The notes beneath the pieces were generated by a model that was given only the letters and a program-made list of their open reading frames with translations, was not told the DNA's origin and searched no databases. The position numbers and the translations under genes were made by a program. Positions 33,404 to 47,051 of a stretch of 64,000 nucleotides of DNA are shown piece by piece. The stretch is from Rhinopomastus cyanomelas (taxonomy: Eukaryota > Chordata > Aves > Bucerotiformes > Rhinopomastidae), in NCBI GenBank assembly GCA_013400115.1, contig VXBP01003652.1, positions 691,303 through 755,302 of the forward strand. Direction: 5' to 3'. The stretch's first letter is position 1. The number at the start of each line of letters is the position of its first letter.

Positions 33404-33563
33404 CAGGGGGGTGGCTGAGTCGCCATCCCTGGATGTGTTTAAAGATGGTTTAGATGAGGTGTTGAGGGATCTGGTTTAGGGGTGAACTTGTAAGATAGAG
33501 TAGATGGTTGGACTTGATGATCCCAGGTGTCTTTTCCAGCCAGAGTGACTCTGTGATTCTATC
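33404..33563 (+). repeat. CR1 LINE 3' end, second type, 160 bp
   Basis: GGTGGCTGAGTCGCCATCCC, GTTGGACTTGATGATCCC and GTGACTCTGTGATTCTATC mark a plus-strand copy. It lies 235 bp from exon 4, on the upstream side, within intron 3. Confidence 0.9.
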
Positions 33564-33742
33564 TTTAAAAACATGCTTGCAATTCTTAGTCCAAATCTTC
33601 CAGCCTCACACTCCTGACATCCTATTTCTGTACTTTTCCCTCAGGGGGCTGAAGGACATTATCAAAACTACTCTTCCAGCACAGGAATTCACAGGATGGC
33701 ATCTCCTTACTACACAGGCAGAAGTTTCAGCCTATTCACTTG

Positions 33743-33816
33743 GTTCTGCTCAGGCAGGGGGACTGAACTGGATGATCTTTCAAGTTCCCTTCCAATCCCT
33801 AACGTTCTGTGATTCT
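33743..33816 (+). repeat. Minimal CR1 3' end, about 75 bp
   Basis: TTCTGCTCAGGCAGGGGGAC followed by GATGATCTTTCAAGTTCCC and CCCTAACGTTCTGTGATTCT. It is truncated at the same place as the copies at 24661 and 49265. Confidence 0.86.
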
Positions 33817-34102
33817 TAAGGGGTTTGTTTTCCCCCCTGAATCTTTTGAATTTATTACATTCAGCAGTGACTCTAAAATTGGTAGGACATTCAAGGAGTT
33901 TCTCTGGGGTGACAAACACAGAGAAAGAACAACATCCTTTCTCCTGGGTGTAATCCCAGTGCTGATACAGACCAAAGTGAGTCAGCATAGAGCCGTGTTG
34001 GTGTCTGGCATCAGATTAAGTTCTGACACCCACCAGTGGTGAAAACTTTTCAGAGACCCCGTATCCTGTGACACACAGCCCCATCCTATGGGCTTGTCTC
34101 AT

Positions 34103-34200
34103 ATCACAGAATAATCATGGGTGGAAAGGGCCTCCTAGACCACCGAGTCCAACCATACCCACAACAACAAAAAGCCTAATATCCTCCAGCCATTCCTCTG
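34103..34200 (-). repeat. Short CR1 3' end, another type
   Basis: ATCACAGAATAATCATGGGT, GGAAAGGGCCTCCTAGACCA and GAGTCCAACCATACCCACAA resemble the complement of an older CR1 3' terminus. The type is not the common one of this window. Confidence 0.72.
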
Positions 34201-35336
34201 GACAAGGCAGAACAGAGTATTTGCTTTAACAGAGCTCATGTGGCAGTCTGTATCTTCTGTGCGTTCATCAGTCTGCCCTCTGGTACTACTCTTGGTTCTT
34301 CTGAAGAACTACAGAACGAGGGGCAATGGCTGCCTTGTTATCACAGGCATCAACAAACTCTACGATTTGATCAGCTCCATGAATGAGTTTATTGATAAAA
34401 CTGTTCCTGTGCTAACCCACGTATGCACTGCAAAAAAAGGTCTTTTGGGAGAAAATCAGCTGCCGCAGTTAGATTAAGACTAGAATTGAAAAATCTAATT
34501 ATTTCCTTTTAACCTGCTTAAATAAAGGCAGAAAAAGGATGAATTCTTGCTCTTCAAAGTCACTCAGTTGCTAAAATCAAGAAACAACCCCCAAACCAAT
34601 TAGGTGCTATGCTCTAATTGCTGTTTGTGCAAGGGATTAAAAATCATCAGGAAACAAAACAATACAGCAAGCCATACTTCCACGGCTGGTAAAGTCAGAC
34701 TGCTTTGGGAAGTAACAAAAGAATGGAATTAGTCATGACAATTCGGCAAGGAAATCTTAATCCACACTTCTTGCCCATCACTCGAGTGCCTCGTTACCAG
34801 CCTGCTGGCTGATAAGCAAAGTCAAACCCGCAATAAGCCAAGAACTTCCACGGCAGGGTGAAAGAAGAGGCAAGTAAGAGAGAGCTCCAGAGTGAGTAAG
34901 TTACACATCAACAGAACACAGCTCACTAATTCTAAAGATTACTGAATCCCATGCTGGTTTTGTGCAGCAGGAGAGTTTCTGCTGTTTCAGAAATGTAATT
35001 ACTCCAGGCTCTGCAAATAAATTCAGCTATGGCTTGTGTGAGAGTAGAGACAACTGAGTGTGGAACAGGCAGGGAGAGATCCTATGCTTCCTGATTACTA
35101 CGTGCTTAGGGGTGTGATGTGGACCACTGCAGAGCTTCAGTTTTCTCATTTTTGAAGGTCTGGGCAATAAGACTTTACAAACAAACAGAACATGAAATTG
35201 CATAAAACAAGACACTGATACAGTCTGTAGGCATTAAGGCAGGAAAATTCAAGGAATCTGAAATCATATAAACACACGGTTGTACTTGGGCACTTCATCT
35301 GCTTAGGTCCTTCAGAAAAGGAAGGGTCCCAGGGGA

Positions 35337-35430
35337 CACAGAATCATAGAATCATTAGGAGTTGGAAGGGACATCAAAAGATCATCTAGTCCAATCCCCC
35401 TGCCACAGCAGGATCCCCTAGACCAAGTCA
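35337..35430 (-). repeat. CR1 LINE 3' end, about 95 bp
   Basis: CACAGAATCATAGAATCATT, GGAAGGGACATCAAAAGATC and CCACAGCAGGATCCCCTAGA, cut off after CCAAGTCA. Confidence 0.88.
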
Positions 35431-35612
35431 TGTGTGTTTATCCTTTGAAAATGAAATTCTTTTTCTAACTTAAAACTTTTCTTGACCATGCATCTTACAA
35501 CTTGACTCAAACCCAACCATCACCCTGTACTACCTGAGCTGGTTAAGGCAGAACAGGGAATTTACATGGAGCTTGTGAAGAATCTTCCCTTGAAGTAAAA
35601 CCACACGCAGCA

Positions 35613-35709
35613 ATCACAGAACATTAGGGACTGGAAGGGACCCCGAAAAATCATTGAGTCCAACCCTCCCGCCACAGCAGCGTCATCTGGATCAAGTCAC
35701 ACAGGAAGT
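35613..35709 (-). repeat. CR1 LINE 3' end, about 97 bp
   Basis: ATCACAGAACATTAGGGACT, CCACAGCAGCGTCATCTGGA and CAAGTCACACAGGAAG. It lies 180 bp from a similar short copy at 35337 in the same direction. Confidence 0.88.
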
Positions 35710-35836
35710 CTTAACAGTCTGAATTGTCCAGCTTGTGAAAACTTAAAGATGAGCTACTAAGATACTTAGGGCTTAGAAGCTTGTTAATTTTGCCCCACTC
35801 TTCAGAGACCAGTTGACCAAAAAAACCCCCAAACCA

Positions 35837-35950
35837 ATGGACTAATATATATTACAATTATATTTATTAATTTAAGAGATAAATATATTTATATATTTAA
35901 GAGATATATAAGAGAGAGATATATATATCTCATACATATATATATCATCT
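35837..35950. repeat. AT-rich TATA/AGATAT low-complexity repeat
   Basis: The run is built from TATATA, TTTAAGAGATA and AGAGATATATA units. The motif TTTAAGAGATA occurs twice, at about 35870 and 35899. It looks like slippage-generated satellite sequence; length polymorphism is likely. Confidence 0.85.
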
Positions 35951-37429
35951 CACTTTGGTAAAGTGTGTTCTTCAGTAAGGCTCAGCAACTCTGTCAGGAC
36001 CCTCCACACAGGCACCCACTTCCTTCTCCTCTCAGTCAAGAGGATGGAAGAGAAAATCCAAGACCAATGAGATAAAAGGGCACTGATGTTGTGCCCATCA
36101 TTGTTTTGCTCTTCTGCATTTTTAAAAGTCAACATCAGGGTTTTTCTGAGGACTCATCAGAACAGAAGGATTCTTCAAAGATGCATAGATAATTACTACA
36201 TTAGCCTGACTACATGGCGGCCTCGGACATTAAATGACAAACAAGCTAATCTAAGGCAAAATTCTTCTATGGATCTGCCCTTCAGAGAGGACATCTGGCA
36301 AAACATCCTGTGAAGGGATGCGCAAGACAAATCAGATGCAGCAAAGTAACGCAGAAGCGAAACCGGTGACGACTTGAGTGAAAAACGAACAACAAACCAG
36401 ATAAAGAGCGCTCCTGAGGCTGTCTGGAAAGGGGGTCAGAGACGAAGCTGCTGTCTGAAACTTATTTGTGGAACCGAAATACATTAATTTAGTGCCAAAA
36501 TAAGCAGAGTCACAATTTTAGCTCAAAGACACGGTAGTTCCTGTTTATGCTACAGAACCTCTTCCACAGAGCAATGTAGCACTTGAGGATGGAGAAAAGT
36601 CTAATTTTACTTTGCCAGCAAGCACGTCTAACTTTCAGCATACTCTGAAATCTCATTTTTCTCCTGCTCACGAAAGATGCTGGCTGGAAGGAGCATTTAC
36701 AAACCCACAAGAAATAACTCAAGGTGGGGAAACACCCGATTGCTCAAACATTTGGCATAAGAAAAATAAATTATAGAATTCTCAGAATGAAATACAAGCT
36801 GAAATTAAATGGTAGTAGCTTCTCCTGTCCTAAAACAGACATTGTTCCACCTACAAAGGGTTGAATACACGGTCTAGACACACACACCCCCTCCCCACAG
36901 CTTCTCTATCAAGCAAAGGATGCTCAGAAAGGTCTGCAGACAGACTGTAAACACCTGTAAGAGATCATATGTGGTAACCCCCACACTCAGCACAGTATTT
37001 AAACTCTTTTAAGGACAGAATTTAATCTGATTCTTCTAGGCCACAAAAGAAAACACAATAGCAGAGAAAACTGCACCATCCTAAGTTATTCTCATTCTAC
37101 CCAAAAAAGCTTCAAGTAACTTTATCAATACCTGCGTCTTAATCCAGATCCATGTGTGTCCCAGCCAGGAAAGAGCCACAGACTCATCCAACAGGACTTC
37201 CGATCATTAAATCCTATCAAATACTAAAGCAATTTTGCTAATGAAGTTTTACTGGTCAGAGGGAGGATCTTTAATAGCAGGTTTGCACCAACTTCCCTCT
37301 CCCATTTTTCCACCCTCTTCTTTCTCTCCTTTACGACACAGATTCATAATTTTTAAGGAGGATTTAAAATTATATTTGACAGAAAATCTTTATTTTAAAA
37401 AATTTAGTAGTATCATCGAGGGTTCTGCA

Positions 37430-37493
37430 TCTGGAATGGACAAGATGATCTTTCAAGGTCCCTTCCAATCCCCAATGTTCTGTGATTCTGTGA
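37430..37493 (+). repeat. Minimal CR1 3' end, about 65 bp
   Basis: GGAATGGACAAGATGATCTT, TCAAGGTCCCTTCCAATCCC and CAATGTTCTGTGATTCTGTG show the last 65 bp or so of the common CR1 type on the plus strand. Confidence 0.85.
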
Positions 37494-37759
37494 AAGTGAA
37501 CCAGTAAGATCAGACCTGATGTCAGATGCTGTCAGCACTACAGATCATTAGTTTCACTGTAATGGAGTAGAATACTTTTTCCCCCTACAAACTTAACGCT
37601 GCACAAGTCAAAACACACCAATCTCCTTTGTGAACATTAGCAAAGACTACAATTAATGCAAACTGTTCCTCTCTAAGTGGAAGTGTTGTTACAAACATGC
37701 AGAAGAATCAACGCTAGAATAAAGCAACAGGTATTCTTCAACATCAAAAATCTCTCTAC

Positions 37760-38129
37760 TCTTTAGCTGGGAGAAAAGGAGACTGAGGGGTGACCTCATT
37801 CATGTTGATAAATATGTGAGGGGTGGGTGTCAGGAGAATGGAGCCAGGCTCTGCTCAGTGGCATCTAGTGATAGGACAAAGGGCAATGGGTGTGAGCTGG
37901 AACAGAGGAGGTTCCACATCAATGTGAGAAGGAACTTCTTCCCAGTGAGGGTGACAGAGCACTGGAATGGGCTGCCTGGGAAGGCTGTGGAGTCTCCTTC
38001 TCTGGAGATGTTTAAAACTTGCCTGGCCATGTTCCTGTGTGACTGGATCCCCGGGATCCTGCTGTGGCAAGGGGGTTGGACTAGATGATCTTCTGAAGTC
38101 CTTTCCAATCCCTAATGTTATGTGATTTT
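37760..38129 (+). repeat. CR1 LINE 3' fragment, 370 bp
   Basis: This plus-strand copy starts at CTTTAGCTGGGAGAAAAGG and ends CCCTAATGTTATGTGATTTT. It reads ESPSLEMFKTCLAMFLCDWI before the 3' UTR, so the ORF2 C-terminus is preserved. Confidence 0.93.
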
Positions 38130-39009
38130 GCCTGTCAGTTTATCCATAAATCCTTCAGTCCACATTAGGGAACGATGAATGGGACAGCCAGAAGACACTT
38201 CAAAAGCCAGATAGAAAATACTGTTTGTAAGGGACCAATTAGTCCAGTAAAATGCTAATTGGGAAGTTTCACATTAAAACACGAGGTTGAGCAGGTAGAA
38301 ATAATTCAGGAACCATCTCCGTATGTAAATGCTCTTCTAACATCTCTTTGATTCACGCAAAGGTCCCCCAAAAGACAGCAATGTAGAGAAGCAATCCATT
38401 CCAAATGCCTTTCAATTCCACACTGGACAGATGGTTCAGTTCTCTAATGTGACCTTTTTTTTTTCATTTTTACTGGATTCGATCCAGCAATCCAGTGTTA
38501 GTGTGATGTTTAACAGCTTCGACAAGATTTAAATAGCATTTATCCCACACAGTGTTTAACTTGCATGCTGTTCATTTCTTCCACTCGATACAACAATTTA
38601 AGGATTAGAAACAGGGGTGTTAATAATAAATCTCTGAGGAGGCCTTTTGGAAGAATGAACATTTTGCTAAGTGATCTTGGGAAGACAGAGAATGAAAGAG
38701 AAAAACAATGCACATCTGAAATGTAAAAGAGCATAACATTTCCTACCCACTCAGTGAAAAACACCACCAAGAGAAACTCTGCGATCCCGTTGTACCACGA
38801 TATTCTGGATAGCAACGGGGGAAAGTCTCCACACACACTCTCACCCACTAGCACAGGATTTACTTGCTCCTGGATTTGGCTGGTTTTTTTTCTTTTCAGT
38901 TACTATTTTCAACATAATAAAAGATTTCTTTTCACACATCTGATATTTCAGAAGCAGGAGCTGGCCCTGCAGACTCTTGCTGGCAGACACAGTGCTCGTT
39001 AATGAAAGC

Positions 39010-39340
39010 ATTGATGTTTATAAACATGTGAAGGGCGGGTGCTGGGAGGATGGAGCCAGGCTCTGCTCAGTGGCATCTAATGACAGGATAAGGTGTAATA
39101 TGTGTGAGCTGGAACATAGGAGGTTCCACATAAATATGAGAAGGAACTTCTTCATGGTGAGGGTGACAGAGCACTGGAAGGGGCTGCCCAGGGGGGTTGT
39201 GGAGTCTCCCTCTCTGGAGACATTTCAAACCTGCCTGGCCATGTTCCTGTGTGACTTAGTCTAGGTGACCCTGCTGTGGCAGGGGGATTGGACTGGATGA
39301 TCTTTTGAGGTCCCTTCCAATCCCTAATGTTTTGCAATTC
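39010..39340 (+). repeat. CR1 LINE 3' fragment, 330 bp
   Basis: ATTGATGTTTATAAACATGT opens the copy and CCCTAATGTTTTGCAATTC closes it. ESPSLETFQTCLAMFLCDLV is readable, which marks it as a fairly young insertion. Confidence 0.93.
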
Positions 39341-42300
39341 ATAGGTGCAACAAACTCACCTGCACTCTAGCAGATCCACTGAACAGAGTTTTTGCAAAAC
39401 CTGACTCACTACAGGATTTTAAAACTTTGAGCAGTGGTAGCATTAACAAAGTTTATATTTTTATAAAGAGCTAACATTTTTTCTAAGTGGGTTGCCTGAT
39501 AACTATCTTTAAACATACAAGACAGTCACAGTTGTAGCGCAATTTATTAATCAATGAATTAAAGCTTTAATTTGATTCAGCTCCCTGCTGAGCAAGTCTC
39601 TGCAGGTAGCACATTCAAGTTGATAGAAGGCTTTTCAGAAGCATCAATTAACAACAGTTATTAAAACAGTGACCTCTGCCAGCTTTTGAGAGGTGATGCT
39701 TCCTGCTTGGATAGGCACTGAAGAGCGTGAAAAGAAATTCAACAACTCTCACGCTGAGAAAGCGACTTCAAGCCTCAAGACTAAATTAGACAGCTGGCAC
39801 AATCCTCAGCTCCTGTACATCAATCCTGGAAGTCTCTGCCTCTTTGCCCAAATCCCACAGGTTTTGTTGTGGTTTTTATTTGTTGTTAATTCAGGCTCTT
39901 GCTCTTTTCTTATGTAAAACCTCTATAAGAATGCTCATGTTCCTGGCTCCAGTACTGAAATCACTCGTGTGTTTTGATTAACTTCACCTCCAGCTACAAG
40001 TTTCCCTGCCAGCCTGTCTTCTCTCCTAGCTGTTAACACCGTCCTCTTGTCCTTTCTGAACTGCTTCAGTGGTTTCCTCTCTCCCTTCTCACCCAATTTC
40101 CAAGCTTCTGTTGGTGAAAGACTCCAGCCAGGCTTCTCCTGACTTATCTTGTTCCCTTCTCATCAGCACAGGAACTGGGTCTCTGCTCCTTCTTCAGTGC
40201 CTCCACTCCTGCTGTGAAATCTTTATTCATGATGTGTTACAAAGGCAAATGTTACTGCTTTCAAATAACTGACTTCCAACTACCAAGGGGTAAGCTGAGG
40301 GCAGAGGGGGCACACATGAGCTTCTAAAGTTACACTTCAGTCTTTGGGCTACAACCTATGATCAGCGTGAGGCACTTTCAGCACTGGAGCTGGGATTATG
40401 AAGCCACAGGTATGGAAGAAGCAAGCCAGAGCACGTGCAGTGTAAGGAACAGATTGGCCAAGATACCTTGAACGAAGGTCCTAAGGAATAAATTTGCTAA
40501 GATTTGTGCCAGCTCCATCCTGCACAGGAGAAGACAGACAACAGGCATCTGAAAGTGCTTAACGTTTCAGGTCCAAACCTGAAAAACAGCAGATTTCCAT
40601 GTACTCCTCCAAGCTCTCTTTTTCCTCAACTTTGCTATGGATGTTATTTTGGTCACCCCAGAGGAATTACATGTTATTATTGAATGGATGCAAAAGATTA
40701 AGTTCTGTGCCTAAATAGTCTACAAGTGTTTATATGTAAACACAGGGTGGTCTGCTCCCAAAGCATATGCACATAGAGCTGTACCCAACACTCAGCCATC
40801 TGCACTTCTCACTCACAAAAGGCCAAACCTGGTGCAGCACTTAAGGATTCATGTGAAGTCGTTTGGACAGTTGTCTTGAAGCCAAGATAGAGTGTTTAAG
40901 GGTTGGATTTGCAGAGACATTTAGAAACCCGAGGCTGTGATTCAACAATTTCCAGTCTTTCAGCACCAATAGTGACATAAGGCACTGACACATCCCCTCC
41001 CGCACTCTGCAGCATGCAGCCCCCTCAACTGTGCTGGAAGAGCTGAAGCACACAACTCAGCTGGCTTCAAAAGTAAAAAAAAAAATAAAGAGGAGAGAAA
41101 TGTATTAGTTAAATCCAAACTGGTTTCTTGATTCAGCTCCCTGTGTGGGTGAACACACTGTGAGCATCACGGGCCAGGGATCCTGTACACTGGGGTCACT
41201 GTATTACAGCAAGAAAACATTTGCTTATGGTCAAACGTGTTACCTGCACTGAACTGTTGGTACAACAGACGGTTGTGAACTCCTCAGGGCTGCTGTGAAT
41301 CCACAGATAAGCATCGCGGTGTAAACCCGCAAGGAACGTCCTCAAAGGTACAAGCTGACAGCGATGCTACAAATGCAAACAGGGTCTCCTGCTGGATGCT
41401 TAAGAAATGCAAACCTGCCCCTGAATCAAGTGATCCCCAGACATCTGCATATTTAAGTTAAACACAAACAACCGTTCAATGCGCTCTGGAACACACGTGT
41501 TGTCAGTGCACAGTTCAAGACTCAGCAAGAAGGCAGCTGTTCACCGTATCCAAATCCAGTGCATCACCTTATGATGTGGAACTTTAATAAGGAAAACTCC
41601 GAGTTACAAACAGAGACCCTGCCATCAAATTCCCAGAGAAAGTTTATTACAGTCTTGAAATAGCTCTTTGTGCTCATGTGAATGCGCTTCAAACTGCCTT
41701 TAATTCACATCAGTAATCAAGAGAGGAATATGGATATTAGAATGTGTGAAAGCTGGTTAACAAATGGAGCTTGCAGTCATCACCAGGATCCTGTCTGAGC
41801 CTGTTATGAGTCTGTACTTTATGGAAAACATTAATTCCTTTATACATGTCTTGAGACAAAAAACAGCCCTCCTGCACTACACAGCATCAGTAGTTAATAG
41901 CATTCCAGAGGCAACACTTCACAGCACACATGGATTGTTTATATTTCCCACTTCATGAAACTCAGTGTTGCTCCACAACTCAACAAGAAATGCTAACAAC
42001 AGTCATTTCCAGGGGTCTTGATGAGAATCACAGTTACTGTATCTGAGTTTATCTCCAAATACAGCTCTTGAGTTACACCTGAATTGTCAAGCTGTCTGTG
42101 CCCCACCCGTAGCACAGACACCCACATGCTCCCATACATTAAAGCTGTGCCAAAAGTCCTCAGGAGAAGCTCAGGCCAACAGATCCAACTGGACTTTTAA
42201 AACAGAAGTCTGCACAAGATATACTTTGCTGTCCCCATGGGGTTTCAGAGATGGACAATTCCCAACCTCTCCACCAGCCATGGAGCAGCAGAGTTCATCT

Positions 42301-43286
42301 GAGGCTGCTTGAGTCGGCACTGCAGGTGAAACCACCTCTCCTGCACTCACCAGTCAGTCACGACACAAAGGGAGAGAGAGAGGATTAAACAGTGACATGC
42401 TGATGTTCAGTAAACACCAGACGGTGCTTTGACAACAGCATCAAAATAATGCAGCAAGCTCAGTCCAGCTTCTAGAGAAGATGATGGCTTGGGCTGGCTT
42501 TCAGCTCGCCTGCCCAGCCAGGCTGCCAAGCAAAGTGCACAGGGCTCTCTGCAGATGGGAAAGGTCCTGGCGCGTGGACTGACCATCTGATGGGATTTGA
42601 TACCGCACAACACAGTCAGTCCTGAATTCTGCTTTCTAAAGCTAGAACTCAGTATTTTATAACATGTTATTTTCAGCTCAGCTGTTGAAGAATGACTTCA
42701 ATAGCAAAGGCTTCTCACTTTCTTTCTTTGTGCAGTATTTCTCCCTCAACAGAGCAGAAATTACAGTACTTACCTCCCTTTATGAAAAGCAACAGATGAT
42801 GCATGGTACCTATTATGTATTTGATACCTATCAAAAGCAGCAACATTTCACCTTTAGGTGGAGAGACTGATGAATAGGAAACACTGGGTTGTGCACAGAC
42901 CTTTTTATACGCTTGACCATAGGACAAGCACTGCTGAGAGGAAGAGAGCCAAGTGATGGTTCATGGCAGGCACATCAAGGCCCAGAACTTAGTGAAAGAA
43001 ACCCAAATTCCAGGGGATGGGAGGGAGGATTAAGGATATAACCCTCTGTAGAACAGCTAACGTATCAAAACAGGAGAGCACAGCAAACCATTTCATGAGA
43101 CAGGTTTTGTTTCCATTAGGCTCAGTTACCAAAATCCAGATGTTTTCTGCTTTTATAAAAACATCCTCTGCTTAGATCACACTCTGATGGTTTGCAGACA
43201 GTATCATGTGGTTGTAAAAGACTCCTTAAACTTGCAGTGGCTCCATACTCTGAAAACCTGCCTCACTGGAATTCGTCATCCTTAAG

Positions 43287-43544
43287 ACAGAACATTAGGG
43301 ATTGGAAGGGACCTCAAAAGATCATCCTGTCCAATCCCCCTGACACAGCAGGGTCACCTAGACCCAGTCACACAGGAACATATCCAAGTGGGCTTTAAAT
43401 GTCTCCGGAGAAGGAGACTCCACAACCCCCATGGGCAGCCCCTTCCAGTGCTCTGTCACCCTCACTGGGAAGAAGTTTCTTCTCAGATTGATGTGGAACC
43501 TCCTCTGTTCCAGCTTACACCCACTGTCCCTTGTCCTATCACTA
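43287..43544 (-). repeat. CR1 LINE 3' fragment, 258 bp
   Basis: CAGAACATTAGGGATTGGAA at the 3' side, with the terminal repeats missing; the truncated 5' end is at CTTGTCCTATCACTA. It is close to the common consensus throughout. Confidence 0.92.
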
Positions 43545-46500
43545 TGTTTCTTTCAGCTTCAGCTAAAACACAGCAGTTTGTCTCTGCCATGACTGCATCT
43601 AATGAAGGCACCAGCATGTGCATCTGAGCTTCAGCCTTCATTATGTAATGGAAGTGGGGTGTGTTGTGTAGTTCAGTTACTGGCTGCCATACCTAATGTT
43701 TCATGACCTGCTAGTAGCTCCTGGTTGAAGACACTCAACATCTGTACAGTTTCACTGCTACACATCCAAGCTAAGTAGTGTCATTTAGAATCTGCACCAG
43801 ACTCTTAATTCCATTTTGCAAGTAGATTACTAAAGATTGCCATCTCCTAATATCTAAGCACACCTAGATAACAACAGAAGTGCCTGAAGGAGAAAGGCAA
43901 GAGAAAATGCAGAACCAAAAAAAATCCCATCGCAGACATGAAATCATTAGAAATCCAGCACCTCTTAGTCTGTTCAAGGTCTCATCAGGATGTTTATTAC
44001 ATTTCTGGTCACTGCTTTCACAATTATGTTATTTTATAGAGTAAGATGTTGGAACACATAGGACTAGGAAGTGAAGAACCAAATTTCAGGCCTCACAAGC
44101 CTTGAAGTAGCCATTTATAAAAAGCATCCACTTCAAGATCCAGCGCCTTATTAAAATTATAAACTGTGGTAAAAACAGATGAATCTTAAGAGGGTGCTTA
44201 GGACACTTGATATCAGTCTTTGAGGATACTTGAGATCAATTTATTCCTCGGTTATTAAAAGGAAAGGTTAAGAAAGAGATGAGACACTGTAGTAAAAGGT
44301 CAGCCCAGCACAACTCATTACACCAAACCTCTGCCCATTTCAACTTTTGTGATTGAGCTACTGTAAAGCTTTCTTGAGGGAATTTTGTAATTAGTCCTGA
44401 TTTCTCCTCTTCAGGATTATGCTCTGACCAAGTATTTCGATCTGCCTGTGATACTATAGACATAAAACAATCTATCTTAAAACTCAGAGGTTTTTATCAA
44501 AAGACTCCTTCAAGGTCATTGTTACACCCCTGCATGAAAAAAACCAGCACACTGCAACTGCAATTAGCCACTTACAAACTCAAGATGCAACCAGTACCAA
44601 CACTTTGGAGACAGATAAGCTTCAAAATACTCTAGGAAAAAAAAATCCAAACACACACTATAGTTTCTTCCTCTAACATGACAAGCTGTTCCTTTGATTG
44701 GGATTTTTAATGGAGGTGAAAGAAATTGTGTGGCTTCCACTGGGAGTCAGTGTGGGAAAGGAGTGCTAATTCCCTCACGCAGGTTCTCTGAAAAACAAAA
44801 TACCTGTTGTAATAACAGGATTGGTTAGAGGAAAGGGCTTAGCAAGGCAGTTACTCTTGGACTTGCCAAAAGACACAGTGCAGGCACCTCAGCAAAGTGA
44901 CTGCTGAAATTTGCTGCACTTTTTGGCCACTTTCCCACTCCTGCAACCAGGCTCCTCCTCGCTTGTTACTTTCCCCTCACACACAAGGATCAGTGTACGA
45001 CCACAGCGTGGATCAGACAGGGTTTGTGGTCACTGGGGCTTATGAACACTGGAGCCTCTGCATCGTCTGTGTTCCTCCACTGTGTGGAACAGGCACAACA
45101 GTTTGAAGTACGTGGCAGGGCTGAAACCTAGACTAAAGCCAAAGTACCACCAGGGCAAGCAAATACAGTTCTGTTCCTAAGTATCTGCTTCTCCCTGCAT
45201 CCCTTTACCTGCCAAGTTTCCCTAAATAATAAAACGTTAAAGCTAAACAGATAAAGCTGGTTTATCTAGCTACAGCAGACTAACCCCTATTGAACTGCTG
45301 CATCTGAGAAGCTCAGCCTATTAAAAAATAATACAATCCTGTTTCTGTAAGAACACAAACAGAGCAAGCTGCTAAGTGAGGAACAAGGAATGAAGATCTC
45401 CTTCGGTAAATACAAACACGGTTATTAAGAGGGCCTGGCTTTGTCCTAGATATGCTTTGTGCATTCTGAGCAACCACTTCGTGAACACTGAGCAAAAGCT
45501 TGTCAGAAGCAAGTTCCTTTAAGGGATGTCAAGGTAGTTACCCCAAGAGAAGAAATTCCAAGTTGTCAGACAATTTCTAACAGCAAATAGGTCCAGATTA
45601 AAAAAAGCCCTAAGTGTTTCTGCATCCACAGTTCTTAATGAAAAAACCAGCCCACTGTAATGTCAGTGAGTGACATGAAACAATCCACCATGGGACAGGG
45701 CTGTACATGGTCACAGCTGAGAACTCTGACTCTGTCAAACACCATCTCAAAAGTTCTGCTGCAGAAGGGACAAGAAAAGACTTCTTGCAGCCTCTGAAGG
45801 CAGCTGCAGTCTGATCAGCCACAGTGTCTCGCCTGCCTGTCAACGTCGGTGCCTCGCAGCAGGGGGTGGTTTATTATTCTAATAAGATGCTCCAGTAAAG
45901 AGAGGGTCAGCTATGAATCACTACCATGAGAAGATTTAATTAGATTTTTTTGCACTGACTAAAGACATTCCCTGCACACAGACAAAATCTGAAATACGCA
46001 GACAGATGAGCATTACTTTAAGGCAAGGTTACTTTTGGGGTTTTTTTTTGTTTTAAACTTAATGTTCCTGTTTCTCCTGCTCTTGAGATGTGTGTTTACA
46101 TTATACAGTTACACTGACCACGCTTAAAGGTTTCCTGTGAAAGAGTTCAATCATTTCTTTTGATTAAAACCTCTCTAGGCAAATCTTCTGAAATATTCCA
46201 CCCAGAGAGCCCTGTGTTCATCTAGGAAAAGGTCTGATACCATAAACAAAAACCTTATGCAATTAAAAACAAAAAGCTGCTTCAACACAGAGAAGAGCCT
46301 AATATCAAACACAGGGGTAACAGATACCAAAGTACTGTTGGAGTATGGTGTTTCAATTAAAATTCACTGTATGATGAGCGTGGGACTCTGTTGTATTCAT
46401 CCCTACAGCTGCAAACTATCTGCATTAGCAGACAGAACTTTCATTAAGAGTTACCTTAAATCAAAGATTTTTCTAAAAGCAACCAGAAGAAAGTTGAAGT

Positions 46501-46838
46501 CAACCACAAGGGCCAGGGCTATTACAGCTATTTCAATCATTAGGTAACCATTATCTCAAATTCATGCTGCTACCAGCATACAGGTTCAACCAGTAACATG
46601 ACAGCAAATTAAATGATTAATTGGCTAACATGCAGCTACTGAGAGTCAACCAGTTGAAGCTGATGCCCTATAGGAGAAGATTAAAAAATTACCACACGGT
46701 ATCTATCACCTCAAAAGATTATCCTGCAGTTACATTTCCAAACATCAGTGAATCTGCAGATGTTTCAAGGGAGTTCTCCACTCACACTCACTTTGCATTC
46801 ACAGCTCACTGCACTGACACACTTTCTGCCTTTGACCT

Positions 46839-47051
46839 TTCACAGAATCACAGAACATTAGGGATTGGAAGGGATCTCAAAAGATGATCTAGTCCAATTC
46901 CCCTGCCATGGCAGGATCACCTAGACCAAGTCACGCAGCAACACATCCAGGAGGGTCTTAAGCTTCTCCAGAGAAGGAGAGTCCACAGCTCCCCTGGGCA
47001 GCCCTTCCAGTGCTCTGTCACCCTCACTGGGAAGAAGTTCCTTCTCATATG
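46839..47051 (-). repeat. CR1 LINE 3' fragment, 210 bp
   Basis: CACAGAATCACAGAACATTA to GGGAAGAAGTTCCTTCTCAT. It is cut off just inside the ORF2 C-terminus. Confidence 0.92.
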
